A stretch of 64,000 nt of DNA from Legionella_A sp963772805 (GCA_963772805.1 CAVYYU010000004.1:1-64000); one strand, 5' to 3'; numbered from the stretch's first letter, positions 34,705 through 43,974 are shown. The notes: a model not told the origin generated them from the letters alone. Numbers and translations: made by a program.

Positions 34705-35442
34705 TTAATTTTTACTGAAGTATTCAGCAATCAATGGATTCTTATTTTGCATTAATTCTTCAATAGGCTCTACACTTATTACCTTGCCTTGGCCAATAAA
34801 AGCCACTCGGTCAGTAGTCCGCACTAATGATTCAATATCATGGCTGATGATGACTACTGTTAAATTCAATGTATCGCGTAAAAAAACAACCAGGCTATCG
34901 AATTGTTTAGCGCTGAGCGGATCAAGGCCCGAGGTAGGTTCATCGAGAAATAATAATTCGGGGTCCATCGCAATTGCACGCGCCGCGGCGGCTCGTCGCT
35001 GCATCCCGCCGCTTAATTCAGAGGGGAATTTGCTCGCGGCTTCTTTAGGGAGTCCGACCAGGTTTAGTTTCAGTAGTGCCAGTTCTTTCATAAATTGTGG
35101 TTCGAGATCAGTAAGCTCACGCATGGGGAACATAATATTATCGAGTACCGTCATTGCAGAAAAAAGGGCACTGTGTTGGAAAAGCATGCCCCAACGGCGA
35201 CGTATGGCGTTGGCTTCGTGCTCATTGATTTTTTCAATATTCTCACCAAAAACACGAATGGTGCCGGCGGTGGGCTTTTGTAACATCAGAATACTGCGTA
35301 TCAGCGTGGTTTTACCGCTACCGCTACCACCAATAACAGCCAAAATTTCACCTTTTTCAACGGTCAGGTTTACATCAGAATGAACCCATTGGCCGCCGAG
35401 GTGGTTTTTTAAACCGCGTACTTCAATAATTGGAGTGTTCAT
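34705..35442 (-). CDS. mlaF: Mla-type ABC transporter ATPase (MlaF)
   Basis: 245 residues with Walker A GGSGSGKTTLIRSI, Q-loop MLFQHSALFSAMTV, signature LSGGMQRRAAAARAIAMDP and Walker B LLFLDEPTSGLDPL. Powers phospholipid movement through MlaE. Starts one base after the mlaE stop. Confidence 0.95.
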   Translation of the reverse strand: MNTPIIEVRGLKNHLGGQWVHSDVNLTVEKGEILAVIGGSGSGKTTLIRSILMLQKPTAGTIRVFGENIEKINEHEANAIRRRWGMLFQHSALFSAMTVLDNIMFPMRELTDLEPQFMKELALLKLNLVGLPKEAASKFPSELSGGMQRRAAAARAIAMDPELLFLDEPTSGLDPLSAKQFDSLVVFLRDTLNLTVVIISHDIESLVRTTDRVAFIGQGKVISVEPIEELMQNKNPLIAEYFSKN

Positions 35443-36576
35443 CTATAGACCTAGCCAGCTATAGATAATGGAATAGGCAGCATCGGCAATGATAATTAAA
35501 AACAGGGCCTGCACCACGCTTTTTGTGGTTTGTGTACCTAGGCTATCAGCACTAGCTTCTACACGAAAACCTTGGAAGCAGCCAACGAGAGCAATTAGTA
35601 TTGCAAACGTGGGGGCTTTATATAAACCTAGCGCCATCTGCTTAAATCCCACTGAGTCACGCAATCGTGATAAAAAATCATAATAGCTTACATTGAGCAT
35701 AAATTTAGCCATCATCATTGCACCAATGGTACTGAAAAAATCAGCCCAAAATATAAGTAGTGGAAAAATGATGAGCAAACCAATGACTTTGGGTGCCACT
35801 AACAATTCGGTAGGTGAGAGCCCCATGGTGTAGAGGGCGTCAATTTCTTCATTGATTTTCATACTGCCAATTTGTGCCGTAAAGGCGGAACTTGTACGTC
35901 CGGCGACAATGATTGCGGTAATTAAAGGTGCAAACTCACGAAATATAGCCGTGCCTGATAGATAAGCAATAAAAATACTGGCCCCGTATGTTTCTAATTG
36001 CAACCCCATTTGATAGGCAAGTACCACCCCAATCAAAAAAGAAAGCAGGCCGATAATGGGTAAGGCGGTAACACCCGTGGCATTCATGTTGGCGATAATG
36101 CTTGGTAACTGGAAGCGCTGCCATGAACCAAAGGCGCGAAATATTTTGTCACTTAAATCACCAATTAAAACAACCAGGCCATTAATTTGGTTGATTTTAT
36201 GAACCGCTTCTTCGCCAACTTGATAAAGTAAGTTGTTTTGCTTTGGTGGGGGTGGGTTAAATTTTAAATCTTCTTTTTTATCTTTGATCAAGGCCAGCAT
36301 GTCCAGTTGTTGTTTATTAAAACTGGTTAGTTCAACTTGATTGTTGCGCATTTTTAATTCATCAATACATTTCGTCAATGTTAGCGCGCCGGCGCTGTCA
36401 AAATGGCTAAGCCGGTCGCCACTTATTGTGAGCTTTTTCCCAGTAGGCAGAATCGATTGTTTGAATTCTTGCGCAAGGCCGTCAATAGAAATAATTGACC
36501 AGCGCCCTACGCAGCGATAGTGGTTTTTTTCTTTGTCGTGGACAAGGCGGGCAGCTTTTGACAATGTCTTGGTCAT
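35443..36576 (-). CDS. mlaE: MlaE permease with fused N-terminal STAS (MlaB-like) domain
   Basis: 377 residues. Residues about 15-105 are a STAS domain (WSIISIDGLAQEFKQSILP, LSHFDSAGALTLTKCIDEL) as in MlaB. The rest is the MlaE permease with GLLSFLIGVVLAYQMGLQLETYGA, APLITAIIVAGRTSSAFTAQIGSMKINEEIDAL and a C-terminal GTQTTKSVVQALFLIIIADAAYSIIYSW. I chose the ATG at 36576; the longer form adds unrelated residues overlapping the divergent gene. The fusion removes the need for a separate mlaB. Confidence 0.92.
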   Translation of the reverse strand: MTKTLSKAARLVHDKEKNHYRCVGRWSIISIDGLAQEFKQSILPTGKKLTISGDRLSHFDSAGALTLTKCIDELKMRNNQVELTSFNKQQLDMLALIKDKKEDLKFNPPPPKQNNLLYQVGEEAVHKINQINGLVVLIGDLSDKIFRAFGSWQRFQLPSIIANMNATGVTALPIIGLLSFLIGVVLAYQMGLQLETYGASIFIAYLSGTAIFREFAPLITAIIVAGRTSSAFTAQIGSMKINEEIDALYTMGLSPTELLVAPKVIGLLIIFPLLIFWADFFSTIGAMMMAKFMLNVSYYDFLSRLRDSVGFKQMALGLYKAPTFAILIALVGCFQGFRVEASADSLGTQTTKSVVQALFLIIIADAAYSIIYSWLGL

Positions 36577-36649
36577 GTTTGCTATCGTCTCACAAAATAG
36601 CCTAGGATAATACGAAAAGCCGTTGCATTCAAAACAAGGATGTATTTGA

Positions 36650-37708
36650 TTGTTTACTGTAAAAAAAATACGCAATTATCTTTGGAGTATTGATCCCGGT
36701 TATTTTAACTTGAAACTGGCATGCAAGACCATTTTTGCCATTGTGCTTTCTTTGTTGATCGCCACCGGTGAACCCGCACTGACGAAACTAATAGCGGGTA
36801 CTGCTAGTGGTTTTTCTATGCAGAGCATCGATGCAAAAACATGGTATGCACGATTGGTGAAGGTCATCGGCTTTGGATTTGTATTTTTTGCATCTTTTTC
36901 TTTAGGGTTGATTGTGCGTGATTCTGTCAACTGGACAGCAATTACGTTAGTAGCGATGGGGTTTATTGTCAATTATATGCGCCGATTTGGTCTGGAAAAC
37001 AGTGTGGTTCCTATGCGGGTGTGGGTCTTGTGTTTCCTTGCTACCATTTTGCCTTTCGCGCACGCTGATGAGGCTTGGGAACATGTTCAGGGTTTAATGA
37101 TTGGGCTGTCGGTAACGGTCTGTATCATGTTTGTCTTCCCTGATAATTATTCGCGATTATTCAGAACCAATTCAATGCGGTTTTTTAAAACACTGGCGCA
37201 GGGACTGCGAGAAATAAGACAATATGTGTTAATTCCCGACCTACACGCAAAATTTGATGATTTACCCTTTGTGCACACGAAAATGACATTGATGCAATTA
37301 ATAGACTGCAATCAAACGATTGAGCAAAGTCCAATTTTTGCGGGTGAGGAAAAACAAATAAGTGATATTCTCGCGCATCAGTATGCATTACACAGTGCCT
37401 ATTCATTAATGGTCGATGCCTATCATCGTTTATGGCTTTGCAAGTATCAGATATCTCGCTCATCCACACTGATTTTAAGTCAAATGAACCGGCTGTCTGC
37501 AAATTTATTATCTGAGATGATCATGCGTAAGGATTTCACAGTGTATAGCGAGTCGGGTCGTGTTTCTTTGCCTAATCTGGCGAAGAGGCTTGGTCGTATC
37601 TCGCCGAGTGATCCTATATTAGTCATGGCGTTATTGAATCTTAAACTCAGTTTCGATTTGTTGGATAAGCATATCGAAAAATTGTTGCAGAATTCAGATG
37701 AAACTTAG
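36650..37708 (+). CDS. FUSC-type membrane protein, first subunit
   Basis: 352 residues: membrane helices over about 20-165 (LACKTIFAIVLSLLIATGEPALTKLIAG, VIGFGFVFFASFSLGLIVRD) and a soluble helical remainder. Resembles half of the FUSC/YccS aromatic-exporter family, which is usually one long protein with two such halves. Starts at TTG 36650 behind AAGGAT. Overlaps the next gene by 11 bp. Substrate unknown. Confidence 0.68.
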   Translation: MFTVKKIRNYLWSIDPGYFNLKLACKTIFAIVLSLLIATGEPALTKLIAGTASGFSMQSIDAKTWYARLVKVIGFGFVFFASFSLGLIVRDSVNWTAITLVAMGFIVNYMRRFGLENSVVPMRVWVLCFLATILPFAHADEAWEHVQGLMIGLSVTVCIMFVFPDNYSRLFRTNSMRFFKTLAQGLREIRQYVLIPDLHAKFDDLPFVHTKMTLMQLIDCNQTIEQSPIFAGEEKQISDILAHQYALHSAYSLMVDAYHRLWLCKYQISRSSTLILSQMNRLSANLLSEMIMRKDFTVYSESGRVSLPNLAKRLGRISPSDPILVMALLNLKLSFDLLDKHIEKLLQNSDET

Positions 37709-38711
37709 AAACACCACCAAAATGGCTTTTCAAGCGGGGATAGCGATCGCTATCGCCGAATTGGTGAGTTTGTATTTTAAATTTGATCGTGGCTATTGGG
37801 TTACCTTAACTGCAATGACGTTAACTACCCAAACTTGGGGGGAGAACGTGAAGCGCTCTTTTGAGCGGGTAGGGATGACTATTCTGGGTGGAGTGGCAGG
37901 GACTGCATTATATTTTTTGTTGCCGAGTGATGATCCCCTTGTTCTTATCGGGATATTACTCTGTTTCGTATTTTTAACGGTGTATATGTTAAAAATTTAT
38001 CATCTCATCTCAGTGTTTTTTTTAACGTGTTTTGTCGTATTTTTATTTGCGTTGATTCGTCACTGGGATTGGCAAATGCTGCGCATTCGTATTTACGATA
38101 CAGCTTTGGGAGCGTTGATAGCATTAACTGTCGGCGCGTTCTTTTTTTCATTAAAGACGAATATCGATGAATTGTTTGTTGGTTACTTGCAGAAAATGCG
38201 GGCGGTGCTCGCGTCAATATTTACAGTGCAAAATCAGATGAGAACAGCGGTAAACGGCCAGCATTTATTAGCGGACTTCCGAAAGATTCGCAAAGATGCG
38301 TTATCCATTCGTTATGAATTGCTCTTTCATCGGATGAGTTCGCAGGAGTTCAACAGGTTATTAAATCAGCTGGGCATGTCTACGCGCTATGTGGTTAATT
38401 TGACCGAGTCCTATCATTGGTTGTTGCCGCATATGAGCAAGGACGATAGTCAAATGATTGCTATGGCAGCAAAGGCGACTGTACATAATATTGAAATATT
38501 AATCATGCTGATAGAGGAAAAACACCACACAGCGATGCTGCCGGCGACGAATGTTTCGGATTTGATTGCGAAAGCGATTGCTGGTGACCCTGGCCGTTTT
38601 GCAACTCTGGAGAGTGATGCACTGGGATTTTTTAATTTGATGTATTTTTTTACGCGGCTTAATGCGTGTTTGAATGAGGTCTATTCAATCATGGGGAAAA
38701 CGGGCAGATAA
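37698..38711 (+). CDS. FUSC-type membrane protein, second subunit
   Basis: 337 residues: about six membrane helices in 10-160 with the FUSC core (KMAFQAGIAIAIAELVSLYFKFDRGYWVTLTAMTLTTQTWGENVKRSFERVGMTILGGVAGTALYF), then a soluble helical domain. The GYW...LTTQ tract is typical. Overlaps the preceding gene by 11 bp, so the pair probably assembles as one transporter. Confidence 0.78.
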   Translation: MKLRNTTKMAFQAGIAIAIAELVSLYFKFDRGYWVTLTAMTLTTQTWGENVKRSFERVGMTILGGVAGTALYFLLPSDDPLVLIGILLCFVFLTVYMLKIYHLISVFFLTCFVVFLFALIRHWDWQMLRIRIYDTALGALIALTVGAFFFSLKTNIDELFVGYLQKMRAVLASIFTVQNQMRTAVNGQHLLADFRKIRKDALSIRYELLFHRMSSQEFNRLLNQLGMSTRYVVNLTESYHWLLPHMSKDDSQMIAMAAKATVHNIEILIMLIEEKHHTAMLPATNVSDLIAKAIAGDPGRFATLESDALGFFNLMYFFTRLNACLNEVYSIMGKTGR

Positions 38712-38879
38712 TACTTAGCGTGGCGAATCTTCAATTTCAAATAAAACGTCTTTCTCCGCGTGCGGGAGAGGGCAAAATATTACACATATGGAAATCACGC
38801 CATAAATAGTAAATGATGTAGTTGCTTTCATACGATTGTGGTAAAATTCAAACCATTTTTCCAGTGCAGTGATAGGGTA

Positions 38880-39908
38880 ATGGCAGACGAATATAGTCAA
38901 TTCGAAAAACGTAAACAAGATCACATTGAACTTGCACTGATGCAGGTCAATCAAACCCATGAATTAAATACATTTGATCGTGTTACATTAATTCATGAGG
39001 CCTTGCCTGATATCGATTTTAGCGAGATAGACATTTCATCGTCGCGTTTTGGTTCTGACGTGTCAAAGCCTTTTATGGTTAGTTCGATGACGGCGGGTCA
39101 TCGTGATGCAGTTGATATTAATCGCAATCTTATTGCAGCATGCGAACAAGGCGGTTGGGCCATGGGTGTCGGCTCCCAGCGCCGCGAGCTTACCGATAGC
39201 AAGGCGGCTTTTGAATGGCAGCCTTTGCGTCGCGATTTCCCGAACGTGCGTTTACTGAGTAATTTAGGTATAGCACAACTGATTTCTACTTCAGTGAGTC
39301 AAGTGCAACGGTTGACTGATGCATTGCAAGCCGAGGCATTGATTATTCATTGCAATCCGTTGCAAGAATGCATTCAACCTGAAGGTACGCCGACATTTAA
39401 AGGTTGTTGGCAAGCATTGGAAGCGTTAGTGAAACGATTGCCATTGCCTGTTGTTGTGAAAGAAACCGGTTGCGGATTTTCTCAGTCTACTTTGGCGCGT
39501 TTGAATAATATTGGTGTTGCTGCGGTCGATGTCAGCGGTTTGGGTGGCACGCATTGGGGACGTATAGAGGGACATCGAGCCGTTGATGAGCCGTTGCGTC
39601 ACAAAGCGGCCACGACCTTTCGCGATTGGGGAATTGATACGGTGCAAAGCGTCATCAACGCCCAAGCCGTACAGCCTGATTTCGAAGTGTGGGGATCGGG
39701 TGGCGTGCGCCATGGTTTGGATGCCGCAAAATTATTTGCACTCGGTGCTTCGACTGTTTGTTTTGCCAAACCGATGCTTGATGCGGCACTGCATTCCGCA
39801 CAGCGAGTATTAGCCGTGATGGCATCGATAGAATACGAATTAAAGGTTGCCATGTTTTGTACTGGCAGTCGTGTGTTAAGTGATTTGAAGGAGAAGGCAT
39901 GCCATTAA
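38880..39908 (+). CDS. fni: Type 2 isopentenyl-diphosphate isomerase (FMN-dependent)
   Basis: 342 residues. Tracts: SQFEKRKQDHIELAL, KPFMVSSMTAGHRDAVDINRNLIAACEQGGWAMGVGSQR, and VDVSGLGGTHWGRIEGHRA with FEVWGSGGVRHGLDAAKLFALGA. Interconverts IPP and DMAPP. I took the ATG at 38880 (AGGG upstream) because the family start is at the SQFEKRK tract; the frame is open further to 38838. Overlaps mvaA by 10 bp. Confidence 0.95.
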   Translation: MADEYSQFEKRKQDHIELALMQVNQTHELNTFDRVTLIHEALPDIDFSEIDISSSRFGSDVSKPFMVSSMTAGHRDAVDINRNLIAACEQGGWAMGVGSQRRELTDSKAAFEWQPLRRDFPNVRLLSNLGIAQLISTSVSQVQRLTDALQAEALIIHCNPLQECIQPEGTPTFKGCWQALEALVKRLPLPVVVKETGCGFSQSTLARLNNIGVAAVDVSGLGGTHWGRIEGHRAVDEPLRHKAATTFRDWGIDTVQSVINAQAVQPDFEVWGSGGVRHGLDAAKLFALGASTVCFAKPMLDAALHSAQRVLAVMASIEYELKVAMFCTGSRVLSDLKEKACH

Positions 39909-41185
39909 CTAATGATGCCAGTCAATTATTTCAAGGCTTTTCAAAACTAGGGCGAGAAGAGCGTTTCCAGCGTTTATTGGCAATGGGCGCAATGACCGAT
40001 GAAGATGTCGCTTTTTTAAGCCAAGGCGGATTGGAAGATGCTAATCTTGCTGAAAAATTGATTGAGAACGTGATTGGCTATTTTCAACTGCCTCTCGGCG
40101 TCGCTACCAATTTTTGTATTGATGGGCGTGATTATGTAATCCCCATGGCCGTTGAAGAAACATCCATCATTGCGGCATTGTCAAAAACAGCTCGATGGAT
40201 ACGACAAAACGGCGAAATTAGCACTTATGTTACCGGCAATTGTATTATCGGCCAAATTCAGTTGGCCAATGTGCGCGATTTTACGCGATTTTCTGTGATC
40301 TTCGCCGAAAACAAACAATTATTTATAGAAAAAGCCAATGAAGATGTTGCTGCTAGCATGGTACGTCGTGGTGGCGGGGTTGTTGATCTGCAGTTGCGCC
40401 ATCTTCCACGCATAGATGGTGGCGATATGGCTGTTATTCATTTGACCATGAATAGCTGTGATGCGATGGGCGCCAACATGATTAACCAGGTGCTGGAATA
40501 TTTGAAAGCGCCAATCGAGAATCTGACCGGGGAACTGGTCACAATGTGTATTTTGTCCAATTTGAATGATCAAAAGCTGACAACGGCCAAGGTAACCATT
40601 AATGATGTTGAGCCAACATTGGGTGATCGCTTACAAGAGGCATCATTATTCGCTGAAAGCGATCCATACCGTGCAGCAACACACAATAAAGGTGTGATGA
40701 ATGGGATTGATCCAGTGCTGATTGCTACAGGCAATGATTGGCGGGCTGTAGAAGCAGGGGTGCATGCTTATGCTGCACGCAGCGGGCACTATCAAGCCAT
40801 TACCCGATGGCGCTATCAACAGGGTGTATTGACCGGTGAGTTAACCGCACCCATTATTGTTGGCACCGTCGGGGGGGTTACCTCGCTGCATCCGACCGCC
40901 AGAATGTGTTTGCGGATGATGGGGATCGAGTCGGCTAATCAGTTATCCTCGGTAATTGCAGCAGTCGGTCTTGTGCAGAACCTTGGTGCTATCAGAGCAT
41001 TATGTACAGAAGGGATTATCCAGGGACACATGAAACTGCATATCGATAATTTGTTGCTGGTAGCTGGAGCGGCTGATACTGAAATCCCTTTGTTGAAAGC
41101 GCGTTTGCAACAGCAATTAACGATTAACAAAAGGATCAGTTTAAATAATGCTTGCGAGTTGCTAGCCGAAATCAGGCAAGCGTAG
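39899..41185 (+). CDS. mvaA: Hydroxymethylglutaryl-CoA reductase (class II)
   Basis: 428 residues. Class II HMG-CoA reductase tracts: LIENVIGYFQLPLGVATNFCIDGRDYVIPMAVEETSIIAALSKTARW at the N-terminus, NSCDAMGANMINQVLEYL in the middle and VGTVGGVTSLHPTARMCLRMMG, with a catalytic-type His in the last. Such enzymes serve mevalonate synthesis in bacteria with this pathway; direction is inferred from the neighbouring kinases. Between fni and the phosphomevalonate kinase gene. Confidence 0.95.
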   Translation: MPLTNDASQLFQGFSKLGREERFQRLLAMGAMTDEDVAFLSQGGLEDANLAEKLIENVIGYFQLPLGVATNFCIDGRDYVIPMAVEETSIIAALSKTARWIRQNGEISTYVTGNCIIGQIQLANVRDFTRFSVIFAENKQLFIEKANEDVAASMVRRGGGVVDLQLRHLPRIDGGDMAVIHLTMNSCDAMGANMINQVLEYLKAPIENLTGELVTMCILSNLNDQKLTTAKVTINDVEPTLGDRLQEASLFAESDPYRAATHNKGVMNGIDPVLIATGNDWRAVEAGVHAYAARSGHYQAITRWRYQQGVLTGELTAPIIVGTVGGVTSLHPTARMCLRMMGIESANQLSSVIAAVGLVQNLGAIRALCTEGIIQGHMKLHIDNLLLVAGAADTEIPLLKARLQQQLTINKRISLNNACELLAEIRQA

Positions 41186-41193
41186 ATTGTGCG

Positions 41194-42090
41194 ATGAAAT
41201 GGCTTATTCCTGCTAAAACATTTTTATTAGGCGAGTATGCTGCTTTAGCTGGCGGTCCGGCGATTATTATGACCACTTCGCCTTGCTTCGAATTGACCAC
41301 GGCCTCTGAACAGGGTCTGCATGGGATTCATCCCCAGTCGCCGGCAGGGCGCTGGTGGGCTGCGCACGGGATGATAGATGCAGGTTTGCAGTGGTATGAT
41401 CCCTATCACGGTCGCGGTGGGATGGGGGCGTCTAGCGCGCAATTTATAGGCGTGTACCTTGCCAGCATGTCTGTGCCGGAAAATACCTTGAATCAGCAAG
41501 CCATGCTTGATGCCTATTTTGATTATTCATGGAACGGCGAAGGGCTGCGCCCCAGCGGCTACGATGTGCTGGCACAATCCTTATGGGGTTGCTCCTACAT
41601 CAATCGCCAGCAAGGACACTGTCAGTCTTATGAGTGGCCTTTCCCTGATCTAGCTTTTGTTCTGCTCCACACCGGCCAAAAGTTGGCGACGCATGAGCAT
41701 TTGCAAGCAACATCATTACCGAACCGGATTGATGAGTTAGTCGCTATCGTGGAGTTGGCTAAAGCGGCGTTTGACGTCGTTGACAGCGAGAGCCTCATCG
41801 CGGCCGTAAATGCCTACCATCAACAGTTACTGCGTCTTAATTTGGTGGCAGAACATAGCAAACGCTACATCGACCTTATTAAACAACAAACTGATATTTT
41901 GGCGATAAAAGGATGCGGTGCTCTGGGGGCTGACGTGCTATTGGTACTAATCGCAAAAGATAAGCTTGCCTCAGTTATTCATAATTTATCTACAGTAGGT
42001 CTCAATATTGTGGCGACGAGCCATGATTTGTATACAAATAAATCATTAATTGAAAATATTCCTTTAAAAACACTTGAAATTTTACCTTGA
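41194..42090 (+). CDS. GHMP kinase, probable phosphomevalonate kinase
   Basis: 298 residues. N-terminal MKWLIPAKTFLLGEYAALAGGPAIIM is the GHMP start, GRGGMGASSAQFIGVYLA the ATP loop and IKGCGALGADVLLVLI the C-terminal motif. Given that mevalonate kinase and decarboxylase are encoded at 29-31 kb, the missing step is phosphomevalonate phosphorylation, which this would supply. The ATG at 41194 is chosen over a longer frame that overlaps mvaA. Last gene before the tRNA cluster. Confidence 0.75.
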   Translation: MKWLIPAKTFLLGEYAALAGGPAIIMTTSPCFELTTASEQGLHGIHPQSPAGRWWAAHGMIDAGLQWYDPYHGRGGMGASSAQFIGVYLASMSVPENTLNQQAMLDAYFDYSWNGEGLRPSGYDVLAQSLWGCSYINRQQGHCQSYEWPFPDLAFVLLHTGQKLATHEHLQATSLPNRIDELVAIVELAKAAFDVVDSESLIAAVNAYHQQLLRLNLVAEHSKRYIDLIKQQTDILAIKGCGALGADVLLVLIAKDKLASVIHNLSTVGLNIVATSHDLYTNKSLIENIPLKTLEILP

Positions 42091-42115
42091 TCCGGTATGA
42101 TTTCAGCCTCTTTGG

Positions 42116-42191
42116 GGGCCGTTAGCTCAGTTGGTAGAGCAGGAGGCTTTTAACCTCTGTGTCATAGGTTCAAATCCTATACGGCCCACCA
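42116..42191 (+). tRNA. tRNA-Lys (UUU), first copy
   Basis: 76 nt including CCA. Acceptor GGGCCGT pairs with ACGGCCC, D-arm GCTC/GAGC, T-arm around GGTTCAAATCC, anticodon loop CTTTTAA giving anticodon UUU. The CCA is encoded. Identical to the copy at 42270. Confidence 0.97.
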
Positions 42192-42269
42192 TTCTAGACC
42201 CCAGTATTTGAAAGCAAGTTGTATGGATCAGAAGTACACCATGCTTTATGTTTAAAAAAGTTATTCAAA

Positions 42270-42345
42270 GGGCCGTTAGCTCAGTTGGTAGAGCAGGAGG
42301 CTTTTAACCTCTGTGTCATAGGTTCAAATCCTATACGGCCCACCA
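42270..42345 (+). tRNA. tRNA-Lys (UUU), second copy
   Basis: 76 nt, identical base for base to the copy at 42116, 78 bp downstream of it. The spacer differs from the flanks of the first copy, so this looks like an ordinary tandem tRNA pair. Confidence 0.97.
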
Positions 42346-42411
42346 TTATTTAGTTGTAGTTTCAAACCGATATAAACTGTCTTCCATTTTCTGGAGCTCA
42401 GTATCTAAAAT

Positions 42412-42488
42412 GCGCTCGTAGCTCAGCTGGATAGAGTACTTGGCTTCGAACCAAGGTGTCGGGGGTTCGAGTCCCTCCGAGCGCACCA
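42412..42488 (+). tRNA. tRNA-Arg (UCG), integration site of the ICE
   Basis: 77 nt with encoded CCA. Acceptor GCGCTCG pairs with CGAGCGC; anticodon loop CTTCGAA, anticodon UCG (reads CGA). Its 3' end is 46 bp from the stop codon of the integrase, the usual place of attL for tyrosine integrases. Confidence 0.95.
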
Positions 42489-42533
42489 TTTAAAATCAAA
42501 GACTTAGCTCTAAAACGTGCCACGAAAACCAAT

Positions 42534-43529
42534 TTACTGTGGCAATATTGTGTCATAAACACGTTCCGCCGCAATCATTAAGTGCTCACTTGAAAGGTGT
42601 GCATAACGCAATACCGTTTCATAATTTGACCACCCACCGAGTTGTTGCAGCTCATGTAACGGTGTACCATTCTGAACATGCCAGCTTGCCCAGGTATGAC
42701 GCAAATCATGCCACCGAAAATCATTGATCCCTGCACGAATCAAAGCTTTTTGCCAAGCATGGTTATTACACCTTGTGACCGGTTCTCCCTGATAGGTAAA
42801 AACATAAACTGCGTTTTTACCTTTTTGAGATTTTAAAATAGTAATCGCCTGTTTATTCAAGGGAACAGGAATAGGGCGTTTCGATTTTGATTCATCGGCA
42901 TGAATTAATGCATGCTTCTTATTCAAATCGACTTCACTCCATTTTAACTGCGTAACATTTGATTCACGCAAGCCTGTAGCTAATGTAAAAGAAGCCATTT
43001 CGTTCAAATGAAGCGGCAATTCCTTTAACAGCTTGTTAGCTTCTGCCTTTGTTAACCAGCGAATACGCTTATTCTCAACCTTTCTCATCCGAATAATAGG
43101 AGTAGCCTCAAGCCAGCCCCATTCTTTGTGAGCACGGTTTAAAATTGCTCTGATAAGCTCTAATATACGGTTGACCGTAGTCAGAGAGACATTCATCTTT
43201 TCCTTTTTTTTAGCAATGGATTCAATTAAGTCTCTATCAACATCAGCCAGTTTTTTTGTTCTAAGATATTGATCAAGCCACGTTAAATGAATTTTGTCTG
43301 TTTGAAGACTTCTTTTGTGTGTTGACTCTTCAAGCCATCGAACCACTGCATCCATCCATGTTTTATTCGGTATAGACTTAATTTGCTTCTCTGCCCATAA
43401 CTCATGTTTTAATTGGTCATGGAAATGCTGTGCATCTTGCCTTATTTCAGTCTCAGTACTTTTTCGTACTCTCTTTCCTTTATGGTAGATATCAACCCAC
43501 CAGATCCCTTCTCTTTTGTAGAGTGCCAT
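42534..43529 (-). CDS. int: Tyrosine recombinase integrase
   Basis: 331 residues. N-terminal arm/core-binding part (about 1-150) and catalytic domain with Arg188 (ATGLRESNVTQLKW), Lys near 216, His274-x-x-Arg277 (FRWHDLRHTW), Trp300 and nucleophile Tyr309 (VLRYAH). Integrates and excises the element at tRNA-Arg. Its 5' end overlaps the excisionase gene by 88 bp, an unusually long coupling. Confidence 0.96.
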   Translation of the reverse strand: MALYKREGIWWVDIYHKGKRVRKSTETEIRQDAQHFHDQLKHELWAEKQIKSIPNKTWMDAVVRWLEESTHKRSLQTDKIHLTWLDQYLRTKKLADVDRDLIESIAKKKEKMNVSLTTVNRILELIRAILNRAHKEWGWLEATPIIRMRKVENKRIRWLTKAEANKLLKELPLHLNEMASFTLATGLRESNVTQLKWSEVDLNKKHALIHADESKSKRPIPVPLNKQAITILKSQKGKNAVYVFTYQGEPVTRCNNHAWQKALIRAGINDFRWHDLRHTWASWHVQNGTPLHELQQLGGWSNYETVLRYAHLSSEHLMIAAERVYDTILPQ

Positions 43530-43735
43530 TTTATGTTGCTCCTATAATGGTCACCCTGCGATGCGTCGTGGCCAGAGTACTTGTTTCTGATGTGCATCAC
43601 AAGATCGTGTTCTATAAATATCCAACTTCTCCCAATTTTTACTCCGGGAAGTTGTCCACTCACAACTTGTCTTCTGACGGTTTCTTTATGAGCGCCAAGA
43701 AACTCAGCTGCTTGCTCGATATTAAGTGTTTTCAT
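43442..43735 (-). CDS. Excisionase-like HTH protein
   Basis: 97 residues with an N-terminal helix-turn-helix of the excisionase/HTH_17 type (MKTLNIEQAAEFLGAHKETVRRQVVSGQLPGVKIGRSWIFIEHDL). It would bend DNA at the attachment site and direct excision. It overlaps the integrase gene by 88 bp. Its first base coincides with the stop end of the upstream gene at 43735. Confidence 0.75.
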   Translation of the reverse strand: MKTLNIEQAAEFLGAHKETVRRQVVSGQLPGVKIGRSWIFIEHDLVMHIRNKYSGHDASQGDHYRSNIKWHSTKEKGSGGLISTIKEREYEKVLRLK

Positions 43736-43974
43736 TATTTCTCCTGATTGGAGCTTGTATGCTTGATCTTAAGTTCAAGAATAAAATGATAAAGTTTTAC
43801 GAGTTGAAGTTCAGAAGAGAACTTGGGAGGTATGAGATCATCACAATAGATAGATCGAATGCTTCTTACGGGACAGTTGCATAAGTCGGAAATATTTTTA
43901 AGATTATAATTAGTTGATTTGAGTAAATATTGAATTATACCTTTGTAAATTTGTAGTTTTGGACACGTATCCAT
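43735..43974 (-). CDS. Small hypothetical protein upstream of the excisionase
   Basis: 79 residues (SNQEK end, LLKSTNYNLKNISDLCNCPVRSIRSIYCDDLIPP), with a possible helix-turn-helix at 20-42, suggesting a small DNA-binding regulator. Stop and next start touch, so it is part of the int-xis operon. I do not recognise the family. Confidence 0.5.
   Translation of the reverse strand: MDTCPKLQIYKGIIQYLLKSTNYNLKNISDLCNCPVRSIRSIYCDDLIPPKFSSELQLVKLYHFILELKIKHTSSNQEK

Noticed and set aside
38715..38960. 81-aa reverse ORF between the FUSC gene and fni
   Set aside because: No recognisable features; it overlaps the real start of fni in antisense.
42116..42345. The duplicated tRNA-Lys as attachment repeats of a small element
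   Set aside because: Only 78 bp without genes lies between the identical tRNAs; an ordinary tandem duplication is simpler.
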